NCBI GenBank assembly: GCA_005884335.1
Contig: VBCJ01000133.1
Location: forward strand, 1-13,446
Origin: Betaproteobacteria bacterium
GTDB lineage: Bacteria; Pseudomonadota; Gammaproteobacteria; Burkholderiales; SG8-39
Reading direction: 5' to 3'
DNA: 13,446 nucleotides
The position numbers and the translations under genes were made by a program. The notes below the pieces were generated by a model. The model was not told the origin of the DNA. It saw nothing but the letters and a program-made list of their open reading frames with translations, and did no database searches. The first letter of the stretch is position 1, and each line of letters opens with the position of its first letter. Below, piece by piece: positions 1 to 6,669 of this stretch.

Positions 1-324
1 CCCATCCTGTGGGGGATCGCGCTCTGGGCGGCGGTGCATCTGATCTCGCGCGGGGACACCGCTTCGCTGATTTTCTTCGGTGGATTTCTGCTGCTCGCGG
101 CATCGGGTACGGTGCTGCAGGATCGGCGCAAGGACAGAATGATCGGCGTGGACTGGCAGCGTTTCGCCGTCACGACCTCCAACTTCCCGTTCGCGGCGAT
201 CATCCAGGGGCGCAACCAGTTCAGGTTCGACGAAATCGGGTGGGGGAAAGTGCTCGCCGGACTCGCGTTGTACTTCGTGCTCGCGTTCCTGCATCCTTAT
301 CTTTTCGGCGCCAGGCCCTACTGA
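1..324 (+). CDS. NnrU family membrane protein, C-terminal part (5' truncated)
   Basis: The reading frame is open from the first base of the window and ends at TGA 322-324, giving 107 residues of a larger protein. The visible part has hydrophobic stretches at about residues 3-15, 22-40 and 85-103, separated by a polar segment with VDWQRFA and FDEIGWGK. The tryptophan- and histidine-rich ALWAAVHLISRGD motif followed by a hydrophobic FFGGFLLLAASG segment is typical of the NnrU family, small inner-membrane proteins first named in denitrification regulons; many betaproteobacterial members have no demonstrated link to nitric oxide metabolism. The N-terminal membrane segments lie outside the window. 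The next gene starts 3 nt after the stop, suggesting co-transcription. Family assignment is good; the specific role is unknown. Confidence 0.8.
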   Translation, partial: PILWGIALWAAVHLISRGDTASLIFFGGFLLLAASGTVLQDRRKDRMIGVDWQRFAVTTSNFPFAAIIQGRNQFRFDEIGWGKVLAGLALYFVLAFLHPYLFGARPY

Positions 325-327
325 GCG

Positions 328-1290
328 ATGCGCGGCGGCCTTGCCGGCCTGCTGATTGCCTCTGCGTGCTGCATCGCGCACGCCCAGGCCCCTTTCCCGA
401 ACCGGCCGATCCGTCTCATCGTCACCTCGCCCGCGGGCGGCGCGAACGACATCCTCAACCGGACCCTCGCCGCGAAGCTCTCCGAGTCGATCGGCCAGCC
501 CCTCCTGATCGACAACCGGCCGGGCGCATCCGGATTTGTCGCCGCGGAGATGGTCGCGAAGTCTTCCGCCGACGGCTACACGCTGCTCGGCGCGACCGAG
601 GCGACCCTCGTCGCGAACCCGCTCTTTTTCAGGAAAGTGCCCTACGATACGCAACGCGATTTCTCGCCGGTCACCATGACGGTGGAGGTGAACTACGTGC
701 TGCTCGTGCACCCTTCGGTGGCGGCGAGCTCGGTGCCGGAACTGATCGCGCTCGCGCGCTCGAAACCGGGTGCGCTCAACTACGCTTCGTCCGGAAACGG
801 CAGCGCGTTTCACCTCGGAATGGAGATGTTCAAGCGCATGGCCGGCGTCGATATAGTGCATGTGCCGTTCAAGGGCAGCGCGCTGTCGGTCAATGCGATG
901 CTCGCCGGGGAAGTGCAGATCATGCTGAACGGCACGCCGACCGGCATGCCGCTCGCGAGATCCGGGAAGCTACGTGCGCTTGCGGTCGCGGGCGCGAAGC
1001 GCTCCGCGCTGGCGCCCGAACTCCCGACCATCGCCGAGTCGGGCCTGCCGGGGTTCGAGATGAGCGGCTGGTTCGGCACGGTCGCGCCCGCCGGAACGCC
1101 GGCGAGCGTGATCGCCAAGCTCAACGACGAGTACCTGCGCGCGCTGCATTCGCCCGAGGTGCGCGAGCGGCTCGAGAGTTTCGGCTTCGAGGTCGTCGGG
1201 AACACGCCCGAGGAGTTCGCCTCCCGCATGCGCAGCGAATCGCAGAGATTGGCGCGCGTGATACGGGAGTCCGGCGCAAACCCCGAATGA
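328..1290 (+). CDS. Bug/TctC-type periplasmic solute-binding protein (tripartite tricarboxylate transporter receptor family), copy 1
   Basis: A 320-residue protein of normal length for the Bug family. Residues 1-19 form a Sec signal peptide with a likely cut after AHA (19/20). The mature start APFPNRPIRLIV, the loop SPAGGAND (34-41), the DNRPGASG segment, the NGSAFHLGMEMFK helix and VHVPFKGSALSVNAMLAGEVQ are the conserved ligand-cleft elements. Known Bug proteins bind small carboxylates, amides or aromatic acids between two lobes; many are orphans not adjacent to TctA/TctB membrane subunits, as here. The ligand cannot be predicted. There is no clear Shine-Dalgarno; the ATG is 3 nt behind the NnrU stop, so translation may be coupled. 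It shares the QAPFPNRP mature start with the receptor at 2248-3210, suggesting a paralogous pair around the crotonase gene. Confidence 0.93.
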   Translation: MRGGLAGLLIASACCIAHAQAPFPNRPIRLIVTSPAGGANDILNRTLAAKLSESIGQPLLIDNRPGASGFVAAEMVAKSSADGYTLLGATEATLVANPLFFRKVPYDTQRDFSPVTMTVEVNYVLLVHPSVAASSVPELIALARSKPGALNYASSGNGSAFHLGMEMFKRMAGVDIVHVPFKGSALSVNAMLAGEVQIMLNGTPTGMPLARSGKLRALAVAGAKRSALAPELPTIAESGLPGFEMSGWFGTVAPAGTPASVIAKLNDEYLRALHSPEVRERLESFGFEVVGNTPEEFASRMRSESQRLARVIRESGANPE

Positions 1291-1326
1291 AGCCGGGAAA
1301 CCCTGTCGCCCCGGCGCGGCACGGTT

Positions 1327-1332
1327 TACAAT
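1327..1332 (+). promoter_or_regulatory. Candidate -10 element upstream of the crotonase gene
   Basis: TACAAT, within GGTTTACAATCGCGG, matches the sigma-70 -10 consensus at 5 of 6 positions. It lies about 29 nt ahead of the ATG at 1361, within the 70-nt gap after the first Bug gene. The -35 position (about 1304-1309, TGTCGC) is poor. It suggests the crotonase gene has its own start of transcription. Inferred by eye. Confidence 0.4.
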
Positions 1333-1360
1333 CGCGGTTTTCGCTTCGAGCACAAGGCTC

Positions 1361-2203
1361 ATGACCCAGGAAGAACTCCTCGCTCTCCGGAAACAGCCGG
1401 CCCTCGCGACGGGCGCGCTCAGCGAGCGCATCGTCGCCGAAAAACAGGGGCCGATCGGCTGGCTCACTTTCAACAACCCCGCCCGGAGGAACGCCATCTC
1501 GATCGACATGTGGGAGGCGATCCCGAAGGCGCTCGACCGCTTCGAGCAGGACCCCGAGGTCCGCGTAATCGTGCTGAAAGGCGAGGGCGACAAGGCCTTC
1601 GTCTCCGGCGCGGATGTCTCGCAATACGAGAAGCAGCGTTCGAGCGCCGAGGGAATCCAGTACTACGAGGAGATCGCCGGCCGCGTGTCCGAGCGCCTGC
1701 AGGGCTGCGACAAGGTGATCATCGCCATGATCCGCGGATATTGCCTGGGGGCGGGCGTGAACATCGCGCTGTGCTGCGACCTGCGGATCGCCGCTGAGGA
1801 TGCGAGGCTCGGCATTCCCGCGGCGAAGCTGGGCCTGGGCTACCGCGCCTCGTCGCTGAAGAACCTGGTCGATACGGTCGGCCCGGCCTACGCGCGCGAA
1901 GTGCTCATCACCGGACGCCATTTCAGCGCCGCGGAGGCGAAAACGATGGGCCTCGTGCACCGCGTGGCGCCGGTCGCGGAGCTGGAATCGCTCGTCCTCG
2001 AGTATTGCGCGATGATTTCGGAGAACGCGCCTCTCACGATCCGGGCGTCCAAGCGCATCGTCCGCGAGCTGCTGAAATCGAGCGCGACGTTCGACGCGGA
2101 GGCGTGCGCGGCGCTCGTCAAGCAATGCTTCGAGAGCCAGGATTACATCGAAGGCCGGCGCGCTTTCATGGAGAAGAGGAAACCGCTATTCCAGGGAAAA
2201 TAG
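1361..2203 (+). CDS. Crotonase (enoyl-CoA hydratase/isomerase) superfamily protein lacking both canonical catalytic glutamates
   Basis: A 280-residue protein covering the whole crotonase fold. Visible elements are the NNPARRNAIS strand-turn (38-47), the first oxyanion-hole segment KAFVSGADVS (78-87), the second oxyanion-hole helix GYCLGAGVNIALCCDLRIA (126-144), and GIPAAKLGLGY (151-161), followed by TVGPAYAREVLITGRHFSAAEA and GLVHRVAP. In rat mitochondrial enoyl-CoA hydratase the two acid-base glutamates sit in GGGCELA and the PE of the next strand; here those positions are Asn134 and Ala154. The acyl-CoA thioester can still be bound and polarised, but ordinary hydration is doubtful; isomerase, hydrolase, decarboxylase or C-C lyase chemistry is possible. 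A short AAGG lies just before the ATG. It sits between two Bug receptor genes, so it may act on the CoA ester of the imported acid (inference). Confidence 0.88.
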   Translation: MTQEELLALRKQPALATGALSERIVAEKQGPIGWLTFNNPARRNAISIDMWEAIPKALDRFEQDPEVRVIVLKGEGDKAFVSGADVSQYEKQRSSAEGIQYYEEIAGRVSERLQGCDKVIIAMIRGYCLGAGVNIALCCDLRIAAEDARLGIPAAKLGLGYRASSLKNLVDTVGPAYAREVLITGRHFSAAEAKTMGLVHRVAPVAELESLVLEYCAMISENAPLTIRASKRIVRELLKSSATFDAEACAALVKQCFESQDYIEGRRAFMEKRKPLFQGK

Positions 2204-2235
2204 AACCCGCGGTTTCAGAAGCCGGGGCGAGAACT

Positions 2236-2244
2236 GGAGGAAGG
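2236..2244 (+). promoter_or_regulatory. Strong Shine-Dalgarno fixing the start of the second Bug receptor
   Basis: GGAGGAAGG lies just before ATG 2248, with the GGAGG core 7 nt away. It decides the start: the frame is open upstream into the crotonase gene, but only ATG 2248 gives a protein that begins with a signal peptide. Confidence 0.8.
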
Positions 2245-2247
2245 ACC

Positions 2248-3210
2248 ATGAGAGGGACTTCGGCTGCTGTCATCGCGCTGGCCTGGGCGGCCGGCGGGCT
2301 CGCGCAGGCACCATTCCCGAACCGGCCGGTGACGATGGTGGTCGGATTCGCTCCGGGCGGAGGGACCGACATCACCGCCCGCATCATCGTGAAGAAGCTC
2401 TCCGAAAACGTCGGCCAGAGCATCGTGGTCGAGAACCGGCCCGGCGCGGGCGGCAGCATCGCCGCGACGGCGGTGGCCAAGGCCGCACCCGACGGATACA
2501 CGATTCATCTCGCCAATGTCGGTGCATTGTCGGTGGCGCCGCACCTCAATTCCAATCTTCCCTACAACCCGCAGCGCGACTTCGCCCCGATCAGCATGGC
2601 CGTCGTGCTCGACAACGTCCTCGTCGTTCACCCTTCAGTGCAGGCAAGGACCCTCGCCGAATACGTGAAGGAAGCGAATGAGAGACCCGGCGGCATGCCT
2701 TACGGCACGTCGGGCATAGGCGGCGCCGGCCACCTCGCCGGCGAGCTGCTCAAGCTGATGGCCAAGGCCAATCTGGTTCACGTCCCCTACAAGGGCGGCG
2801 GGCCGGCGATGAGCGACATACTCGGCGGGCAGATCCCGTCGATGATCGCGACCGCCCCCACTGCCGCGCCGCACGTGAAAGCCGGCAAGATTCGCGCGCT
2901 CGCGACCACCGGGACGAAGCGATCGACCTTCTTTCCCGATGTGCCGCCGGTCGCAGAGGCCGGCTACCCGGGCTTCGAAGCCGTCAATTGGTATGCCTAC
3001 GTCGCGCCGGCGAAAACTCCAAAGGAGATCGTCGATCGCTGGAACCGCGAGATCGTCAAGGTGCTCAACACGCAGGAAACACGCGAGCAGCTGCTCGCGA
3101 ACGGCATGGAGCCGACCCCTTCGACGCCGGAAGAGCTCGCCCGCTACATGGAGCGCGAGCTCGCGACCTGGGGCCGGGTGGTGAAGGAAGCGGGGATCCA
3201 GGCGGAATAA
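2248..3210 (+). CDS. Bug/TctC-type periplasmic solute-binding protein, copy 2
   Basis: A 320-residue Bug family receptor. The signal peptide runs to GLA (19/20), then QAPFPNRPVTMVVGFAPGGG leads into the conserved PGGGTD loop (36-41). ENRPGAGGS, DGYTIHLA, the GHLAGELLKLMAKA helix, VHVPYKGGGPAMSDILGGQ and the C-terminal STPEELARYMERELATWGRVVKEAG are the standard family signature. It would bind a small, probably carboxylate, ligand in the periplasm. The frame is open further upstream, but the strong ribosome-binding site and signal peptide fix the start at 2248. It begins 44 nt after the crotonase stop and probably shares its transcript. Its TAA stop ends on the first base of the inverted repeat at 3210-3293. 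The ligand is unknown, and no TctA/TctB partner is present. Confidence 0.93.
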   Translation: MRGTSAAVIALAWAAGGLAQAPFPNRPVTMVVGFAPGGGTDITARIIVKKLSENVGQSIVVENRPGAGGSIAATAVAKAAPDGYTIHLANVGALSVAPHLNSNLPYNPQRDFAPISMAVVLDNVLVVHPSVQARTLAEYVKEANERPGGMPYGTSGIGGAGHLAGELLKLMAKANLVHVPYKGGGPAMSDILGGQIPSMIATAPTAAPHVKAGKIRALATTGTKRSTFFPDVPPVAEAGYPGFEAVNWYAYVAPAKTPKEIVDRWNREIVKVLNTQETREQLLANGMEPTPSTPEELARYMERELATWGRVVKEAGIQAE

Positions 3211-3293
3211 AACCGGGGACAGACCACGGTTTTCCGGATGACCACATTGTGCCGGCCCTGCACAGATGAAAAACCGTGGTCTGTCCCCGGTTT
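3210..3293. repeat. 24-bp perfect inverted repeat with 36-nt loop (REPIN-like doublet, possible bidirectional terminator)
   Basis: The left arm (3210-3233) and right arm (3270-3293) are exact reverse complements over 24 bases, with core CCGGGGACAGACCACGG. The loop is 3234-3269. The left arm starts on the last base of the TAA of the Bug gene, and the right arm ends on the first base of the complement of the TGA of the convergent oxidoreductase gene, so the element fills the whole gap. Two inverted REP-type units about 80-100 bp in total is the layout of REPINs, which are mobilised by RAYT transposases in other bacteria. From memory, a GGGGACAGACCACG-type motif recurs in environmental proteobacterial genomes. 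The arms begin and end in runs of A and T, so the hairpin could also end transcription from both sides. Confidence 0.75.
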
Positions 3294-4267
3294 CAGTCCA
3301 TGCGCACGGCGATTTTTCCAAGGTGGGCATTCGATTCCATGTAGTTCTTGGCCGCGGGCAGCTCGGAGAACGGAAACACCCGGTCGACGAGCGGCCGGAT
3401 CTTTCCCCCGGCGATGAAGGGAAGAATATCGGCGGCGAAGCCCCGCACGGTCACGGCACGCTGCTCGGCGTTGCGCAGGCGGTTGGAGACGCCGAAGAGC
3501 GTCAGGCGCTTGGTGTGCAGCGCCTCGATGTCGATCTCGCTTTTCAGGACCCCATCGACGTAGCCGACGGTCGCATGCCTGCCCTCGTACGCGAGCGCGC
3601 GGAGGGTCTCGGCGAACATCGATCCGCCGACGTTGTTCACGACGAGATTGGCGCCCTTGCCTCCGGTCGCCTTCATCACCGCGTCTGCAAAGTCCCCGGC
3701 GCGCGTGCGGACACCTGCGTCGAGGCCCATCGCTTTCAGCCTTTCGAGCTTCTCGGCCGAGCCCGAAGTGCCGATCACCTTGGCGCCCAGCGCCTTGCCG
3801 GTCTGCAGCGCAGCGACCCCGACCCCGGCCGAGATGCCGGTGACGAGCAGCCACTCGCCGGCCTTGAGCTTCCCCTGGGCAATGAGCATATCGTGCACGA
3901 CCATGAAAGCGAGCGGGATGGATCCCGCCTCTTCCCAGGAAAGATTCTTGGGCACGACGATCGCCTCGCGTGCGTCCATGAGCGAGTATTCTGCAAACGA
4001 TCCCGCGCAGCGCCCCATGACCCGCTCGCCCGTCTTGAAGCCCGTGACGCCTGCCCCGAGCTTGGCGACCTCGCCCGCGCCTTCGGCGCCGGCGGCCTTT
4101 GCCGCGCCGCCCGCCTTGACGCTGTGCCCGACGATCAGCTCGCCGCGATTCAAGCCCGCCGCGCGCATGCGAACGAGCAGTTGTCCCGGGCCGGGCTCGG
4201 GCACTGGCGCGTCACGCAGCTCAAGAGTGGTTTTCCCGGATTCGGGGCGGATCCAATACGATTTCAT
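3293..4267 (-). CDS. Zinc-free medium-chain dehydrogenase/reductase, NADPH:quinone oxidoreductase-like
   Basis: A 324-residue MDR protein. The N-terminal GroES-like domain contains PEPGPGQLLVRMRAAGLNRGE (24-43) and GAEGAGEVAKLGAGVTGFKTG (60-80). The Rossmann domain has LLVTGISAGVGVAALQTGKA (140-159), matching the GxxxGVG nucleotide-binding turn, then GAKVIGTSGSAEK, in which the Ser/Lys tail suits NADP(H). The catalytic-zinc cysteine/histidine pattern of alcohol dehydrogenases is absent, pointing to a quinone or enone reductase (QOR/crotonyl-CoA reductase-like branch). It is cytosolic, with no signal peptide. The start ATG overlaps the stop of the LVIVD gene as ATGA (4264-4267), and GGGAGG lies 7 nt upstream (complement of 4275-4280), so translation is coupled. 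It is the last gene of the minus-strand cluster, ending in the inverted repeat. The substrate is unknown. Confidence 0.9.
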   Translation of the reverse strand: MKSYWIRPESGKTTLELRDAPVPEPGPGQLLVRMRAAGLNRGELIVGHSVKAGGAAKAAGAEGAGEVAKLGAGVTGFKTGERVMGRCAGSFAEYSLMDAREAIVVPKNLSWEEAGSIPLAFMVVHDMLIAQGKLKAGEWLLVTGISAGVGVAALQTGKALGAKVIGTSGSAEKLERLKAMGLDAGVRTRAGDFADAVMKATGGKGANLVVNNVGGSMFAETLRALAYEGRHATVGYVDGVLKSEIDIEALHTKRLTLFGVSNRLRNAEQRAVTVRGFAADILPFIAGGKIRPLVDRVFPFSELPAAKNYMESNAHLGKIAVRMD

Positions 4268-5667
4268 TTCATTGCCTCCCGTGCGGCGCCGGTGAGCCGC
4301 AGAATGTGCATTCCGGTGTTGGCGCGGTCGACCGCGTAGATGTAGCCGCGCTCGTCGACCTCGACGTTGTTGGTCTGGATTGCGATCTTGCAGCGCTCTT
4401 CCGCCCCCTTGCCTACGCAGCGCTTCTCGGTCCTTGCCGTGACGGCGGGAACATAATAGGCGATCTCCCTCGGACGGAAAGGATCGCGGATGTCGAGTGC
4501 GCGCACCCCGGCGTTGAAGTGCGCAAAGAACATGATGCGCTTGTAATACACGGGAGCGAAGCTCTCGTTCGAGGAGTGGGTGCCGAAGCGCCCGCCGCGG
4601 CTGCAGAAGGCGCCGCTTTTCTCGGGCGCGGCCCAGCTCGACACGCCGACCGGCCGAGTCTCGTCGGTGACGTCGACGAAGATGACCATCTGGCGCGCCT
4701 CCTGGCACTCGTTGCGGAAGGTTTCGCCGGTCACGACGACGAAATCCCGCTTGCGCGCGTCCTTGTCCTTGGCGAATTCCGCGATCTCCATGCCCAGAAC
4801 GGGAAACGTCGTGTGCGCGCCGAATTGCGGCGGGAAATCGAGCCGCGAGACCTGCGGATAGACGAGGTTCTCGGGCGTGGGCTCTTTCGGGCCGTTCAGG
4901 AGCTTTTCGCGGTCGACGATCTGCAGGACGCCGCGGCTGTTTGCACCATAGGCGAAATAGACGCGATTGTGTTTCGCGCCGGTCGAAACGGGCCCGTGTA
5001 GCGTGCTCGGCACCGGACCGCTCGCGCCGGGCTCGTGCCCGGGCAACCCGAAGTTGCGCACCAACACGGGCTTCGCCGGATCGCTCAGGTCGTAGACCTG
5101 CGGATGGCGCCGGGCGCGCCAGCCTTCGACGCCCGAGACGAGAAACGCGATGCCCGTGTCGCACTCCCACCAACTCTTGTGCGTGCCCTCGAGCTTGGCG
5201 ACGACGGTGGTGAGGAGAGCGGGCTTGGCCGGGTCGGCCACGTCCCAGATCTCGTGCGCCGTGTCGCCGTAGCTGCGCAGCAGGTAGACCTTGCTCTTGT
5301 CGCCCTTGGGCAGCTCGGAGCCGTCGCACACCTGCACCATCTGCGCGCCGCCCGCCTCGTCCTTCCCCGCTTCGCCGGGAACGTGGGCGAGATAGCGCGG
5401 GCTCTTGGGATCGGTCACATCGAGGATCGAGGTGCCGTTGGGCTCCTCCGCGCCGCTCAGAGGATTGCGCGAGAGCCCGCCGTGATGGCCGATGTACGCG
5501 ATCCAGCGACCGCCTTGCCTATGAACGAGCGGCTGGTAAGCGCTGCGTCCCTGGAGATCGTGATAGCCGACGAGCTCCATGTCGCGTGACTCGGCCTTCG
5601 CCGCAGTCTGTGCGAACGCGCTCCCGCACAGCAGGAAGACAGCGAAAGTCCAGTACCGATACCTCAT
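4264..5667 (-). CDS. Exported LVIVD-repeat beta-propeller protein, copy 1
   Basis: A 467-residue protein with a Sec signal peptide (about 1-20, FAQ). Repeated blade motifs of the LVIVD type (xxDVTDPxxP) appear as ILDVTDPKSP (81-90), IWDVADPAKP (140-149), VYDLSDPAKP (191-200), FVDVTDETRP (330-339) and ALDIRDPFRP (390-399), indicating a beta-propeller. Histidines H36, H49, H61-H62, H138, H163, H224, H285 and H364 and cysteines C114, C169, C321, C355, C417 and C426 are all shared with the second copy at 8728-10149, suggesting disulfides or a metal site in the periplasm. Similar propellers include selenium-binding protein/methanethiol oxidase, but that link is only structural analogy. SD GAGGAG (complement of 5671-5676) sits 3 nt before the ATG and 1 nt after the Bug stop. 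It is 4-bp overlapped with the downstream oxidoreductase. The biochemical role is not established. Confidence 0.9.
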   Translation of the reverse strand: MRYRYWTFAVFLLCGSAFAQTAAKAESRDMELVGYHDLQGRSAYQPLVHRQGGRWIAYIGHHGGLSRNPLSGAEEPNGTSILDVTDPKSPRYLAHVPGEAGKDEAGGAQMVQVCDGSELPKGDKSKVYLLRSYGDTAHEIWDVADPAKPALLTTVVAKLEGTHKSWWECDTGIAFLVSGVEGWRARRHPQVYDLSDPAKPVLVRNFGLPGHEPGASGPVPSTLHGPVSTGAKHNRVYFAYGANSRGVLQIVDREKLLNGPKEPTPENLVYPQVSRLDFPPQFGAHTTFPVLGMEIAEFAKDKDARKRDFVVVTGETFRNECQEARQMVIFVDVTDETRPVGVSSWAAPEKSGAFCSRGGRFGTHSSNESFAPVYYKRIMFFAHFNAGVRALDIRDPFRPREIAYYVPAVTARTEKRCVGKGAEERCKIAIQTNNVEVDERGYIYAVDRANTGMHILRLTGAAREAMK

Positions 5668-5677
5668 GGGCTCCTCG

Positions 5678-6643
5678 TCAATCGACTTTCGCGCCGACGT
5701 CCTTCACCAGCTTCGCGTATTTTGCGTACTCGCTTCGGATTTCTGCAGCGAATTCCTCGGGCGTGGTGATCCAGGGCTCGACCCCGCCCGCGTTGCTCAG
5801 CTTATCCCGTACATCCGGGAGCACCAGCGCCTTGTTCACTTCGGCGCGCAGGCGGGCGAGCACGGGCTCCGGAGTGCCGGAGGGCGCGAACAGGCCATAC
5901 CACTGGATCATCACGAAATCCGGATAGAACTCGGCAATCGCCGGCACCTCGGGCAAGATGCGTGAGCGCTGCGGACCGGTGAAAGCGAGCGCGCGCAAGC
6001 GCCCGGCCTTGATCTGCGGCGCAGTCGAGGTGCCCGACATCATCACGGGAACTTCGCCCGCGACGGTGGCGGTAGTCGCCGGCACGCCGCCCTTGTACGG
6101 AATGTGGATCATGTTGATTCCGGCGCGCGCCTTCAAGCGCTCCATGGTGAGGTGGTGCTGGCTGCCGTTGCCGCCCGAGCCGTAGTGCAGCGGCGGGTTG
6201 GCACGGCGCGCGTATTCGATGAACTCCGGAAACGTCTGCGCCGGTACCGATGGATTGACCGCCATGAAAAACCCATTCGAGACGAGGCTCGCCACCGGAA
6301 CGAGATCCTTCTGCGGGTCGAAAGGCATTGTCGCGTAGAGATGCGGGTTGATCACCAGCAGGCTGTCCATCCCGAGGAGCAGGACGTGGCCGTCGGCGGG
6401 TGACCTGGCGACGAGCTCCCCGGCGAGATTGCCGTTCCCTCCGACGCGATTTTCGACGACCACCGGCTGGCCGAGCGTATCACCGAGCTTGGGCGCGATG
6501 AGGCGCGCGACGATGTCGGGGCCGCCCCCGGGCGTAATCGGCACTAGGAGGCGAATCGGCCGCGACGGATACTGCGCGGCTGCGCCGTGACAGAGCAGCG
6601 AGGCGAGGAGTGCGATGAAGAGGCGGGAGAAGCGGCGGCGCAT
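5678..6643 (-). CDS. Bug/TctC-type periplasmic solute-binding protein, copy 3
   Basis: A 321-residue Bug receptor from the ATG at 6643. The arginine-rich start MRRRFSRL, the hydrophobic core and the AAA-Q cut (23/24) form the signal peptide. The mature start QYPSRPIRLLVPITPGGGPD carries the conserved PGGG loop; ENRVGGNGN, YGSGGNGSQHHLTMERLK, IHIPYKGGVPATTATVAGEVP and TTPEEFAAEIRSEYAKYAKLV complete the signature. An in-frame GTG at 6658, five codons upstream with a GAGG about 7 nt before it, has better ribosome-binding context than the ATG and may be the true start. It lies 26 nt after the M48 protease stop and 10 nt before the LVIVD gene, so it appears embedded in the cluster. It is more diverged from the other two Bug proteins than they are from each other. 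The ligand is unknown. Confidence 0.92.
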   Translation of the reverse strand: MRRRFSRLFIALLASLLCHGAAAQYPSRPIRLLVPITPGGGPDIVARLIAPKLGDTLGQPVVVENRVGGNGNLAGELVARSPADGHVLLLGMDSLLVINPHLYATMPFDPQKDLVPVASLVSNGFFMAVNPSVPAQTFPEFIEYARRANPPLHYGSGGNGSQHHLTMERLKARAGINMIHIPYKGGVPATTATVAGEVPVMMSGTSTAPQIKAGRLRALAFTGPQRSRILPEVPAIAEFYPDFVMIQWYGLFAPSGTPEPVLARLRAEVNKALVLPDVRDKLSNAGGVEPWITTPEEFAAEIRSEYAKYAKLVKDVGAKVD

Positions 6644-6669
6644 CGGTTCAACGTTCACTAGAGCCTCGC

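Noticed and set aside
9..1364. A long plus-strand open frame (451 codons) overlapping NnrU and the first Bug gene
   Set aside because: It has arginine-rich, low-hydrophobicity content typical of an out-of-frame shadow in GC-rich DNA, and it overlaps two well-recognised genes on the same strand.
2005..2247. Upstream in-frame extension of the second Bug receptor
   Set aside because: It overlaps the crotonase gene, would bury the signal peptide, and is contradicted by the strong Shine-Dalgarno before ATG 2248.
4268..5329. Upstream in-frame extension of the quinone-oxidoreductase-like gene through LVIVD copy 1
   Set aside because: The extension is a shadow of the LVIVD frame. The MDR family N-terminus starts at ATG 4267, with its own Shine-Dalgarno and an ATGA overlap.
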